Source of the DNA: DATESN01 sp035270785
GTDB lineage: Bacteria > Bacillota > Clostridia > Lachnospirales > Lachnospiraceae
DNA length: 64,000 bases
Direction: 5' to 3'
Assembly: GCA_035270785.1 (NCBI GenBank)
Contig: DATESN010000086.1
Coordinates: forward strand, 1-64,000
The position numbers and the translations under genes are program-made. This document shows positions 46,907 to 55,322 of this stretch, in pieces (within the stretch, counting starts at the first letter, position 1; each line of letters begins with the position of its first letter). Under the pieces are notes generated by a model. That model was not told the origin of the DNA, ran no database searches, and was given only the letters and a program-made list of their open reading frames with translations.

Positions 46907-47152
46907 GACTTCTTCGTTTTCGGAACTTTCATCAGGCAGCGGACGCAGCTTCGCTGCCTGTTCTAATAAAAAGGTATATCTCTTTAGTACTGAATTAACT
47001 TCGTAAATATAACAATCAATTAATGCGGGATCGGTTGCATTATCAAACCCTGCATAAGCATTCTCTAGTGCCCATTTTGTTTTCTCAATATCATTTAAAA
47101 TACTATTCATTCCAGAATCTTCATACGTAGATTGACTAAATTGTGTTTTCAA
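46868..47152 (-). CDS. yaaL: DUF2508 (YaaL-like) family protein
   Basis: 94-residue helical cytoplasmic protein. The core ILNDIEKTKWALENAYAGFD and IDCYIYEVNSVLKRYTFLL fits DUF2508, whose Bacillus member yaaL sits next to bofA. Here bofA is the next gene, in divergent orientation, which supports the call. Start is TTG 47152, 7 bases after AAAGGAAT on the minus strand. The acidic C-terminus extends over the end of fliS on the other strand. Function unknown. Confidence 0.75.
   Translation of the reverse strand: MKTQFSQSTYEDSGMNSILNDIEKTKWALENAYAGFDNATDPALIDCYIYEVNSVLKRYTFLLEQAAKLRPLPDESSENEEVLCQETAVTSLIG
46932..46958. repeat. GC-rich hairpin in the fliS/yaaL convergent overlap
   Basis: AGGCAGCG and CGCTGCCT flank a 10-base loop just past the fliS stop and inside the minus-strand yaaL coding region. 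There is no T-tract on either strand. It may slow convergent transcription or protect the fliS mRNA end. Confidence 0.55.
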
Positions 47153-47321
47153 ATTAATTCCTTTCTATATGCATCCATATTAAAGTACACATTTATTAAC
47201 TTACTTTATAAAAGTATAGTCAAAACTTACCATATATATACTTGCCACATGAGATAAAAAGGTCTATTTAAAAATGTTTATCATATAATATATGGACATA
47301 TCATAAAAAGAAGGACTATCT

Positions 47322-47594
47322 ATGAATCTATCAGAAGGAGCAATTCTAATTATATGTATATGCGCTATTGTGTTGGCAATCGGTGCATTTCGTAAAAAAG
47401 CAGAATTGGTTATCAATTTTGTATTGCGAGGAGTTTTCGGTGTCATTCTTATATTCTTTGTGAATTCCTTCATGAAAATGAATGAAATAGACTTAGAGAT
47501 TGGGATTAATGCAATTACCGTTTTGACAACCGGAGTACTGGGTTTTCCTGGGCTTGTACTGCTTTATGGGATCAACTTATACAAATCATTGTAG
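47322..47594 (+). CDS. bofA: Pro-sigma-K processing inhibitor BofA family protein
   Basis: 90-residue membrane protein with an N-terminal helix, a central helix (LRGVFGVILIFFVNSF) and the family C-terminus (INAITVLTTGVLGFPGLVLLYGI). In Bacillus, BofA holds the SpoIVFB protease inactive during sporulation; presence here hints at a sporulating lineage but does not prove it. RBS AGAAGGA is upstream. Confidence 0.88.
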   Translation: MNLSEGAILIICICAIVLAIGAFRKKAELVINFVLRGVFGVILIFFVNSFMKMNEIDLEIGINAITVLTTGVLGFPGLVLLYGINLYKSL

Positions 47595-47704
47595 AAAACT
47601 ACCAAAGTTAAAGAAATTATCAAAAAGGCGTAGACATCCTTTCATTCCTATCATATACTTCGGTTACAACAATCAAAAGCAAATTAAAAAGCAGGTGATT
47701 TCTT

Positions 47705-48205
47705 ATTTATGTCTTAGTTTTAATTCTAATAATAGCAGCATCGGTGGATGTGTATTGCTATCGAATTCCCAATTCTTTAATTGTATTTGGATTATCCTCT
47801 GGCTGTTTACTCCAGTTTCAACAAAATAGCTATTTTGGAATCCTGCAAGGAATAGCTGGAATTGTACTTCCCATATTAATTTTGTATCCATTATTTATTA
47901 TGAGAGGATTGGGTGCAGGAGATATTAAACTCTTTTCAGTAGTTGGATGCTATCTTCCAATAAAGATTAGCCTAATGACTCTTTGTACTGCCTTCCTCAT
48001 TGGAGCACTTCTTTCTCTTATCAAAATGATCATTCATAAAAATCTATTTTTCCGTATGCAATATCTTGCAACCTACCTTAAAAAATCAATTTCAAGTAAT
48101 CAGTCACATAGCTATCATAGTGGAATCCCAGATAAAAACAGTGTTATTCCATTTTCAATTCCAATTCTTTTAAGTGTACTTCTACACTGGGGAGGTATTT
48201 ATTGA
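47705..48205 (+). CDS. tadV: Prepilin peptidase (A24, TadV/CpaA type), non-canonical ATT start proposed
   Basis: Aspartyl protease that trims the Flp prepilin leader. About 166 residues if begun at ATT 47705: first helix YVLVLILIIAASVD, catalytic Asp followed by YRIPN, second catalytic site GLGAGDIK, and further helices. The frame is open only from 47699. The only canonical start is GTG 47744, which has no SD and removes the whole first helix, leaving Met just before the catalytic Asp. AGGTG at 47693-47697 is 7 bases before ATT. A one-base sequencing error near 47714 would instead create ATG at 47709. Confidence 0.75.
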   Translation: MYVLVLILIIAASVDVYCYRIPNSLIVFGLSSGCLLQFQQNSYFGILQGIAGIVLPILILYPLFIMRGLGAGDIKLFSVVGCYLPIKISLMTLCTAFLIGALLSLIKMIIHKNLFFRMQYLATYLKKSISSNQSHSYHSGIPDKNSVIPFSIPILLSVLLHWGGIY

Positions 48206-49197
48206 GTAAAAAAATAATGGTGGTTTGCGACGCTGATGAAACATATGCCAGCCGCCTAAGTGAATATTTTAGTGAAAAGGATGATTTTCCATTTGCTATT
48301 TGGTATTTTTATAACCTGAAACAGCTTCAGGACTTTGAAAAGGAAAATGAAATAGAAATCTTACTAACCTCTGAAAATATTTGTGATCAAGAGATGAAGT
48401 TCAATCAAGTAAAGTGGACTTATTTTCTGACAAAAGAAAGAGACAAAAGTAATCTATTAGAAAAATGGATTTATAAATTTCAGTCGGCTGAAAATATTTT
48501 AAGAAGAATTCTCTCTACGTATGGTGAAGAAAATGACCTGCCAATACAAGCAACGGCGACACAGACAAAGTTAATTGGATTATACACACCCATTGGAAGA
48601 TGTTTGCAAACTTCATTCACTCTATTATTGGGACAAATATTAGCCAAGAAAAGTAAAGTTTTATATTTGAATCTTGAAGGCTGTTCCGGATTCAAATATC
48701 TTTTAAATCGTGATTATTCCTATAATTTATCGGATTTAATGTATTATATTACCCATGCAAAAGACAAATTCTTATATCGAATGAATGGCATGGTGGAAAC
48801 TGTAAATGGACTTGACTTTATACCACCAGTTAGAACCTATATGGACGTAACTATGATAGAAAGTGAACAGTGGATTAATCTCATTAGTGAATTCCTAAAG
48901 ATTAGTAATTACGATTACATTTTATTGGATTTGTCGGATCAACTTTGTGGGCTATTTGATATTTTGAGAAAATGTAGCTGGATTTATACAATTGAAAAAG
49001 ACGATGGTTTTGCAAAAGCCAAAATAGCTCAATATGAAGAAATGTTAAGTTTAGCAAATTATGAGGATATTCTTAAGAAAACAAAAAGATGTAACTTACC
49101 TATTTTTAGAAATATCCCATATACAATAGAAAAATTACCATTCAGTGAGTTAGCTGTATTCGTAAAACAAATTATTGAGGAAGATTTTAATGAATAG
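48202..49197 (+). CDS. tadZ: TadZ/CpaE-like pilus-localisation protein
   Basis: 331 residues. Receiver-like N-terminal domain (KKIMVVCDADETYASRLSEYF, about 1-110) and a ParA/MinD-like C-terminal domain (about 125-331). The P-loop position reads GLYTPIGRCLQTSF, lacking the Lys of KGGVGKT, as in atypical TadZ proteins; VLYLNLEGCSGF corresponds to the switch region. TTG start (TTGA overlap with the peptidase stop) behind GGAGG. In Tad systems it places the machine at the cell pole. Its neighbours before and after are the prepilin peptidase and CpaF. Confidence 0.75.
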   Translation: MSKKIMVVCDADETYASRLSEYFSEKDDFPFAIWYFYNLKQLQDFEKENEIEILLTSENICDQEMKFNQVKWTYFLTKERDKSNLLEKWIYKFQSAENILRRILSTYGEENDLPIQATATQTKLIGLYTPIGRCLQTSFTLLLGQILAKKSKVLYLNLEGCSGFKYLLNRDYSYNLSDLMYYITHAKDKFLYRMNGMVETVNGLDFIPPVRTYMDVTMIESEQWINLISEFLKISNYDYILLDLSDQLCGLFDILRKCSWIYTIEKDDGFAKAKIAQYEEMLSLANYEDILKKTKRCNLPIFRNIPYTIEKLPFSELAVFVKQIIEEDFNE

Positions 49198-50410
49198 ATA
49201 CGACGAATTAAAACAATCCCTACTAGATAAGATTGTAAAGAAAATTGATTTATCAAGAAGTGTGGAAGATACAGAAGTACAAGAAATCATTGATGATTGT
49301 GTCATTGATATAAGCAGAGAAAATTATCTTAACTCCAAACAAAAAGAAAAATTAGCAAAAGAACTTTTTTTTTCCATTAGAAAGTTAGATATTTTGCAAG
49401 AATTAATAGATGACACTAGTGTCACAGAAATTATGGTTAACGGTACTAACAATATATTTGTGGAGAAAAGTGGACATCTAATAAAATGGGTAAGTCATTT
49501 TAAGAATCAAGAAAAACTCGAGGATGTGATTCAACAAATAGTGGCTAATTGTAATCGTGTGGTAAATGAATCGTCTCCCATTGTAGATGCCAGATTAGAA
49601 AACGGCTCTAGGGTCCATGTTGTTCTTCCTCCAGTAGCACTAAATGGACCTATTTTAACAATAAGGAGGTTTCCAGAAACGCCCATATCTATGTTGGATT
49701 TAATCAATTATAAGTCTTTAGATATGGCGGTTGCCATGTTTTTAGAGAAACTAGTGAAGGCTGGCTATAATATTTTTATTAGTGGTGGAACTGGATCAGG
49801 TAAGACAACATTTTTAAATGCCTTGTCCCATTATATTCCAAAGGATGAAAGAATTATTACAATAGAAGATAGTGCTGAATTACAAATTCAAGGAATACCA
49901 AATTTAGTACGATTAGAAACAAGAAATGCAAATGTAGAGGGGTGCAAAGAAATATCCATTCGAAATCTTATCAAAGCATCACTTCGAATGAGACCAGATA
50001 GGATTATTGTAGGAGAGGTTCGTGGAGAAGAAGCAATTGATATGATTCAATGCCTTAATACAGGACATGATGGTTCCTTATCAACAGGACATGCAAATAG
50101 TGCTAGGGATATGCTATCACGTCTTGAAACAATGATATTAATGGGTATTGATTTGCCACTACCAGCAATTCGAAGACAAATCGCTTCGGGAATAGATATT
50201 ATCATTCATCTAGGAAGATGTAGAGACGGAAGTAGAAAAGTTTTAGAGATCATAGAAGTAATTGGGTTTTGCGAGAATGAAATTATAACAGAACCTTTAT
50301 TTGAGTTTGAAGAGGAGACTGAAACAATTGATCATCAAATTATTGGAAAACTTAACAAGAAGAAAGAACTTAAGCATACAGAAAAGCTCATTTCCAAGGG
50401 TATACAGTAG
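49190..50410 (+). CDS. cpaF: CpaF/TadA secretion ATPase
   Basis: 406 residues. Hexameric VirB11-type ATPase driving Flp pilus assembly. Helical N-terminus, then EIMVNGTNNIFVE, Walker A SGGTGSGKTTFL, ITIEDSAELQ (Asp box), LIKASLRMRPDRIIVGEVRG (Walker B) and GHDGSLSTGHANSA (His box). ATG 49190 is preferred over 49175 because GAGGAAG lies just upstream. It overlaps tadZ by 8 bases. Confidence 0.93.
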   Translation: MNRYDELKQSLLDKIVKKIDLSRSVEDTEVQEIIDDCVIDISRENYLNSKQKEKLAKELFFSIRKLDILQELIDDTSVTEIMVNGTNNIFVEKSGHLIKWVSHFKNQEKLEDVIQQIVANCNRVVNESSPIVDARLENGSRVHVVLPPVALNGPILTIRRFPETPISMLDLINYKSLDMAVAMFLEKLVKAGYNIFISGGTGSGKTTFLNALSHYIPKDERIITIEDSAELQIQGIPNLVRLETRNANVEGCKEISIRNLIKASLRMRPDRIIVGEVRGEEAIDMIQCLNTGHDGSLSTGHANSARDMLSRLETMILMGIDLPLPAIRRQIASGIDIIIHLGRCRDGSRKVLEIIEVIGFCENEIITEPLFEFEEETETIDHQIIGKLNKKKELKHTEKLISKGIQ

Positions 50411-50417
50411 TTATACA

Positions 50418-51134
50418 ATGTCTTTAAAAGAGAAAACAAGTCTTTTAATACAAGGAGGTTTCATAATAGGGAGTATTGGTTATCTATTTTATGAATCAAT
50501 TATTGCAGTTATTTGTTTACTTCCACTTTTTATAGTCTACATTAAGAGGAAGAAAAGGGAACTTATTATAAAACAAAGGCAAGAGTTAGTACTACAATTT
50601 AGAGATACCATCATTTATATTTCTTCAAGCCTACAAGCAGGATATTCTATGGAGAATGCACTAAAGCAATCATATATCGATATGTGTATGATTTATGGAA
50701 AAGAAACCATGATGACAAAGGAATTATATTACATGAATCATAGTTTGCTAAATAGTGTAACAATAGAAAAGTTATTAGACGACTTTGGAAAGCGAAGTAA
50801 AATTGAGGAGATTCAGGAATTTGCAGATATTTTTATGATAGCAAAAAGAAATGGTGGAGACTTAAATGAAATTATTAGAAATTGTATAGAGACAATTGGA
50901 GATAAGATTGATGTAAAAAGAGAAATTTATACTTCTATTAGTGCAAAAAAATATGAAAGTAAAATCATGAATTGCATACCTTTCTTTATTATTCTCTACA
51001 TCAGTATTTCATCCCCTGGGTTTTTCCATTGTCTTTACCATAACGTAGTAGGAATAACTATTATGACAGCATGTTTATTAGTATATCTTATAGCCTATAA
51101 CATGTCTCAAAAGATTGTAAGTATCGAGGTGTAA
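50418..51134 (+). CDS. tadB: TadB-like pilus inner-membrane protein
   Basis: About 238 residues with two N-terminal membrane helices, a T2SSF domain (ELVLQFRDTIIYISSSLQAG, then FAKRSKIEEIQEFADIFMIA-type helices, RNGGDLNEII) and two C-terminal helices. ATG 50418 is used; the frame is open 39 codons upstream, but that stretch overlaps the cpaF end and has the composition of a read-through. No strong SD, so coupling to cpaF is likely. Confidence 0.85.
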   Translation: MSLKEKTSLLIQGGFIIGSIGYLFYESIIAVICLLPLFIVYIKRKKRELIIKQRQELVLQFRDTIIYISSSLQAGYSMENALKQSYIDMCMIYGKETMMTKELYYMNHSLLNSVTIEKLLDDFGKRSKIEEIQEFADIFMIAKRNGGDLNEIIRNCIETIGDKIDVKREIYTSISAKKYESKIMNCIPFFIILYISISSPGFFHCLYHNVVGITIMTACLLVYLIAYNMSQKIVSIEV

Positions 51135-51135
51135 A

Positions 51136-52635
51136 ATGATTATTATATGTATATTTATTATTCTTATATATGGTTTTTTATTTATCTTCTCGCGAAAAGA
51201 AAGGATAGATAAAGAGTGGACCAACAACAATTGTACAATGGTCTTTCTTAAAATGGCATGTTTTTTATACAAGAAAAGCATTTTTCTTTCAAAGATGAAA
51301 AACAAGGAACGGTCTAACATTTTTTATAAAAGGCAAGTGACAGAAGATTTGAGATTTTTGAATCCGGCGGAGTCGGAAAAACTTCAGGAAACAAAGTTTT
51401 ATTTAAAAAAGATTAGCATGGTTCTAATGGTAATCTTAATTGGAAACTTTATAGTAATTTGTTCGTCCTTAAGCAACCCACAAAGCACAAGCATATGGAA
51501 TGGTGACTACATAAAAAGAAATTCATATGGTAAAGGAAGTAAAGAGGTTACATTAATTGCCAATATCCATGATAAAAAGATGGATAAAGAAATGGATAAA
51601 GAAATAGAGGTTATTGTAAATGAAAGAAAATATAATCATGATGAGACACTAGAAGTTATGAAAGAAATAATTAGAAGATTGCCTGAGAACATTCTTGGTG
51701 ATAATGAAAGCTTAGAGTTCGTTAAGAATGATCTTAATTTAATAGATTCTATGAAAGAATTTCCCGTAAATATTACTTGGGAAAGCAGTGATTATTCCAT
51801 TATTAATTCAGAGGGACATATAGAAAAAAACGAAATAGGGTTACAAGGCGAACTTATTTTATTAACTGCAGTACTAACATATTTTGATGAAAAAATAGAA
51901 CATAGTTTTTATATAAAAGTGTATCCTCTTGTACTATCTAAAGAGGAACAAATAAAAGTAGAATTGGAAAATATGCTATTAGAATCGGATCAAACCAGTC
52001 AAGATTCTGATATATTTCCATTACCAAGTAAACTTTTTGAAAATGAGATTAGTTGGTCGGAAAAAAGAAATGACAATAGTGGCATTTTGATAATAATAAC
52101 ATTTATGACAAGTATAGCTATATATATGGGAAAAGATAGAGAACTTCATAAAAAAGTCATGCAAAGAAATAAAGAACTAGTATTAGACTATCCAGAAATG
52201 GTCAGTAAGCTATCATTATTAATGTGCTCAGGGATGACAATTAAAGCAGCGTGGAGAAAAGTGGCATATGACTATAAGAATGGAAGAAGTAATGATAGTA
52301 AGAAAAGATACCTGTATGAAGAAATGCTACTAACCTGTCGTGAAATGGAAAGCGGAGTATCAGAAATAAAGGCATATACAAATTTTGGGAAACGATGTGG
52401 AGAACAACGCTATTTAAAATTCAGTTCACTGATCTCTCAAAATTTAAAGAGAGGATCTGCAAAACTCATCGCAATGTTAAAAGAAGAAGCAAAAGAGGCG
52501 TTTCAAGAGAGGAAAAACTTAGCAAAACGGATGGGGGAAGAAGCAGGAACAAAACTATTAATTCCGATGATGCTTATGCTACTGATTGTCATGATAATTA
52601 TTATGGTTCCAGCATTTTTAACATTCAACATTTAA
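51136..52635 (+). CDS. tadC: TadC-like protein with an inserted extracytoplasmic Ig-like domain
   Basis: 499 residues, well above the usual 280-320 for TadC. TM1 at about 1-16 and TM2 at about 94-112. An extracytoplasmic insert (about 115-315) follows, containing NITWESSDYSIINSEGHI and ELILLTAVLTYFD, which resemble an atrophied bacterial Ig domain. Then come TM3 (about 317-332), the conserved T2SSF domain (DYPEMVSKLSLLMCSGMTIKAA, GKRCGEQRYLKFSSLISQ) and a C-terminal membrane helix. It starts one base after tadB. It would form the inner-membrane platform with TadB. Confidence 0.82.
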   Translation: MIIICIFIILIYGFLFIFSRKERIDKEWTNNNCTMVFLKMACFLYKKSIFLSKMKNKERSNIFYKRQVTEDLRFLNPAESEKLQETKFYLKKISMVLMVILIGNFIVICSSLSNPQSTSIWNGDYIKRNSYGKGSKEVTLIANIHDKKMDKEMDKEIEVIVNERKYNHDETLEVMKEIIRRLPENILGDNESLEFVKNDLNLIDSMKEFPVNITWESSDYSIINSEGHIEKNEIGLQGELILLTAVLTYFDEKIEHSFYIKVYPLVLSKEEQIKVELENMLLESDQTSQDSDIFPLPSKLFENEISWSEKRNDNSGILIIITFMTSIAIYMGKDRELHKKVMQRNKELVLDYPEMVSKLSLLMCSGMTIKAAWRKVAYDYKNGRSNDSKKRYLYEEMLLTCREMESGVSEIKAYTNFGKRCGEQRYLKFSSLISQNLKRGSAKLIAMLKEEAKEAFQERKNLAKRMGEEAGTKLLIPMMLMLLIVMIIIMVPAFLTFNI

Positions 52636-52706
52636 AGAGTATGGCAAATGCCATTTTACATAGATTAATTTTTCCCACGAATAGATGTGGAGAAAGGAGG
52701 GGGAGT

Positions 52707-52880
52707 ATGAGTAAGTGGAAACAATTTGTAAAAGAAGAAGATGCAATAGGAACTGTCGAAATTATTCTTATATTAGTAGTACTTATTGGATTGGTTATTA
52801 TTTTTAAAAATCAACTTACAATATTAGTCAATTCTATTTTTAAAACTATTTCATCTAAGACTACAATAATAACCCTATAA
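52707..52880 (+). CDS. flp: Flp1-like type IVb pilin
   Basis: 57-residue pilin. Short charged leader (SKWKQFVKEEDAIG), cleavage expected after Gly, then TVEIILILVVLIGLVIIFK, the hydrophobic assembly helix with Glu at +3; Flp1-like family pattern. Start ATG 52707 is directly behind AAAGGAGGGGG, the strongest SD in the locus. A small ATGGC/GCCAT hairpin (52641-52654) separates it from tadC. Expected to be the major subunit processed by the prepilin peptidases. Too short to stand out as an open frame on its own. Confidence 0.9.
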   Translation: MSKWKQFVKEEDAIGTVEIILILVVLIGLVIIFKNQLTILVNSIFKTISSKTTIITL

Positions 52881-52891
52881 TAACCCTATAA
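52870..52891 (+). repeat. 11-base tandem duplication at the end of the pilin gene
   Basis: TAACCCTATAA at 52870-52880 (containing the pilin stop) is repeated at 52881-52891. Confidence 0.75.
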
Positions 52892-52918
52892 TGAACCATT
52901 TATATTTTGGAGGTATCA

Positions 52919-54367
52919 ATGAAGAAAGGTCAATTGTCGGTATTTTTCGCTTTAATCATGACTGTTATTTTGTCACTCATACTAACATGTATTGAAGGAT
53001 CCAGAATTAGTGCAATTGGTATGCAAACAGAATGTGTTATGGATATGGGTTTGGATTCAGCATTCGCTGAATACCACAGAGAACTTTTGGAGCAGTATGA
53101 TCTATTTTTTATAGATTCCTCCTACGGGACAATAACACCCTCTTACCACTATACGGAAGAACATTTAAGAAAATACATGGAATATAACTTTGAATCGTTT
53201 CAAAATGAATTTGGCTTAAACATCAAAGATTTCAATCGCATTACGATTGATGATGTATGGATATCTGAGGCAAGGTTAGCAACAGATGGGGATGGGGAAA
53301 TCTTAAAGCTTCAAGCAATTAATTATATGAAAGATAAAATCGGATTAGATTTTATAAAGGAAATAGAAGGGAAATTACAAATTGTAGAAGATCATGAATT
53401 GGATATGAGGGATATCAAGGGAGAAAGAAGTAAGGTAGAAGAAGAAATTAGTAATACAACGGAAGAGATGAAAGAGGAGTATAAAGAAGAATATGAAGAG
53501 GGATGGATAGAAATTGATCTTAATAATCCGGCAGATGTTGTAAATAAAACAAGAAATAAAGGAATTCTTAACATGGTAATAAAGGAAACTAGTAAGTTAT
53601 CTAGTACTGTTATAAACCCTGCAAACTATGTATCAAGGAGGATCCAAAACAAGGGGATTGGTTTCAATAAGAAGCCAGAAATTTCCTTTAGTAAAGCGGA
53701 AGATATTTTATTTGTAGAATACCTAATGGAAAAGATGGGGAATTATTCAAGTCAAAAAGAGAAAGGTGAATTAAAATATCAGTTAGAGTACTTATTGGCA
53801 GGTAAAAACACAGATATTGATAATTTGAAGTGGGTAGCAAATAGATTAATTTTATTAAGAGAAGTAGCAAATGTAACCTATTTATTTTCAGATAAAATTA
53901 AAGTTGCTGAGGCAGAGGCACTTGCAGGTACATTAACAGCAATATCCTTGACGCCCTATTTACAACCATTAGTTAAAAACTCTATTCTATTTGCATGGGC
54001 ATATGCAGAAAGTATACAAGATGTAAAATTGCTTTTTTCAGGGGGAAAGATTCCATTAATAAAGACAAAAAACGATTGGCACCTCACCTTAACAAACATG
54101 TTCGATTATAAAAATCATCTTGAAGACACTAATAAAGATGGAAAAGGATTAAATTATGAAATGTACCTACGAATTTTACTTTGTATGGAAGATAATAAGG
54201 AACAAACACAAAGATGTATGGATATTATGGAAATGGATATTAGAAAAACGGAAGGTAACAAAAATTTTAGAATGGATGGTTGTATTGATAGCATTACAAC
54301 CAATATGAATGTTTCTAGTGGATTTGGATACATTTTTTATATAAAACGTTCTTATTCATATAGTTAG
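52919..54367 (+). CDS. DUF5702-type, TadG-like pilus-associated protein
   Basis: 482 residues. A prepilin-like N-terminus (KKGQLSVFFALIMTVILSLILTCIEG) gives one membrane helix, followed by a large extracytoplasmic domain with YHRELLEQYDLFFIDSSYG, as in the DUF5702 group of Lachnospiraceae Tad loci. A Glu/Lys-rich helix (about 165-205) and a C-terminal helical domain follow. Start ATG 52919, with TGGAGGT at 52908-52914; a TTG at 52907 lies before the SD. Probably a TadG-like surface or assembly factor. Confidence 0.75.
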   Translation: MKKGQLSVFFALIMTVILSLILTCIEGSRISAIGMQTECVMDMGLDSAFAEYHRELLEQYDLFFIDSSYGTITPSYHYTEEHLRKYMEYNFESFQNEFGLNIKDFNRITIDDVWISEARLATDGDGEILKLQAINYMKDKIGLDFIKEIEGKLQIVEDHELDMRDIKGERSKVEEEISNTTEEMKEEYKEEYEEGWIEIDLNNPADVVNKTRNKGILNMVIKETSKLSSTVINPANYVSRRIQNKGIGFNKKPEISFSKAEDILFVEYLMEKMGNYSSQKEKGELKYQLEYLLAGKNTDIDNLKWVANRLILLREVANVTYLFSDKIKVAEAEALAGTLTAISLTPYLQPLVKNSILFAWAYAESIQDVKLLFSGGKIPLIKTKNDWHLTLTNMFDYKNHLEDTNKDGKGLNYEMYLRILLCMEDNKEQTQRCMDIMEMDIRKTEGNKNFRMDGCIDSITTNMNVSSGFGYIFYIKRSYSYS

Positions 54368-54372
54368 AAAGG

Positions 54373-54503
54373 GGTATTCAGTGAGGTCCTTTTTGAGAAA
54401 AATTAAATGCAACTATAAACATATAAAAATGACAACTTCTCTCCAGGCACGTTCCGCCAAACACACACACACCCTTATCTCAAAAAGGTTCTCACTGAAT
54501 ACC
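54373..54503. repeat. 26-base inverted repeat spanning the start of the TadE-like gene
   Basis: Left arm 54373-54398 and right arm 54478-54503 are inverted copies matching at 24 of 26 positions, with a 79-base spacer. The left arm contains the GTG start, with the SD just before it. The spacer includes (AC)6 at 54461-54472. It may be a small inverted insertion, an invertible switch, or an mRNA hairpin controlling translation. Confidence 0.8.
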
Positions 54504-55301
54504 TCTAAAAAAGGCAGCTTAACGGTAGAAGCAGCTCTTGTTGTTCCTTTATTTTTATTTGTAATGATAAATATCATGTCAGTAATGGAAATGATTTCAT
54601 TGCATTCAAGAATGGAAGCAGCAATGCACCAAACAGGAAAAGTAATAGCAGAGTATGGATTTATATATAGTGAATGGAAACAAGAAGCTTCTGATGTAGA
54701 GAAGCTAATAGAAAATGTTGGTTTTTCTAATGTTTATGTTAAGAATCAAGTAGTAAAAACAATAGGAAGTTCTTATTTAGAATCATCTATTGTCAAAGGA
54801 GGGGTGTCAGGAATTTCGTTTTTGCAATCTAGCATTATGAATGAGGATATCATCGATCTTGTGGCAATTTATAAAGTGTCACCTAGGTTTTCTATTGTTG
54901 GTATAAACTCATTCAGTATGGTTAATCGATGTCGAATGCGAGCATGGACAGGGTATGACAATACAAAAGGAAATAATAGAGTATCTACCGATGAAATGGT
55001 ATATATTACGGAGACTGGAACTGTTTATCATAAAAATCAAAATTGTAGTCATCTTAATTTAAGTATTAGTTTGGTATTCTTTAAGGATATTATAAATATG
55101 AGAAATAGCAGTGGTTGTAAATATTATGAATGTGAGGTATGCGGAAAAAAAGAAAGATCAGAAACCGTATATATTACAAAAGAAGGAAATAGATATCATT
55201 CCTCTCTAGATTGTAGTGGATTAAAAAGAACCATATATACTATTCCTATCTCTGAAGTTGGTGCAAGATCACCTTGTTCACGGTGTGGCTCAACGAATTA
55301 A
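54381..55301 (+). CDS. TadE-like pilus protein with a duplicated Cys/His C-terminal module
   Basis: 306 residues from GTG 54381, behind AGAAAGGGG. An unusual 43-residue basic leader, encoded by the inverted-repeat region, precedes the TadE pattern KKGSLTVEAALVVPLFLFV. The C-terminal 100 residues contain two copies of VYIT-x(2)-G-x(2)-YH-x(4)-CS-x-L, each followed by C-x2-C (CEVCG, CSRCG), which suggests extracellular metal binding or disulfides. Encoded between the TadG-like protein and the second prepilin peptidase. A shorter product from ATG 54429 is possible. Confidence 0.78.
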   Translation: MRSFLRKIKCNYKHIKMTTSLQARSAKHTHTLISKRFSLNTSKKGSLTVEAALVVPLFLFVMINIMSVMEMISLHSRMEAAMHQTGKVIAEYGFIYSEWKQEASDVEKLIENVGFSNVYVKNQVVKTIGSSYLESSIVKGGVSGISFLQSSIMNEDIIDLVAIYKVSPRFSIVGINSFSMVNRCRMRAWTGYDNTKGNNRVSTDEMVYITETGTVYHKNQNCSHLNLSISLVFFKDIINMRNSSGCKYYECEVCGKKERSETVYITKEGNRYHSSLDCSGLKRTIYTIPISEVGARSPCSRCGSTN

Positions 55302-55322
55302 AGTAAAGGAGGGGTTATCATC

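Noticed and set aside
47554..47829. 91-residue open frame between bofA and the first prepilin peptidase
   Set aside because: Its sequence is the out-of-frame reading of the bofA end and the peptidase start; no SD and no family.
52395..52706. N-terminal extension of the Flp1 pilin frame upstream of ATG 52707
   Set aside because: It overlaps tadC in another frame, has Arg/Lys-rich read-through composition, and the strongest SD is placed at 52707.
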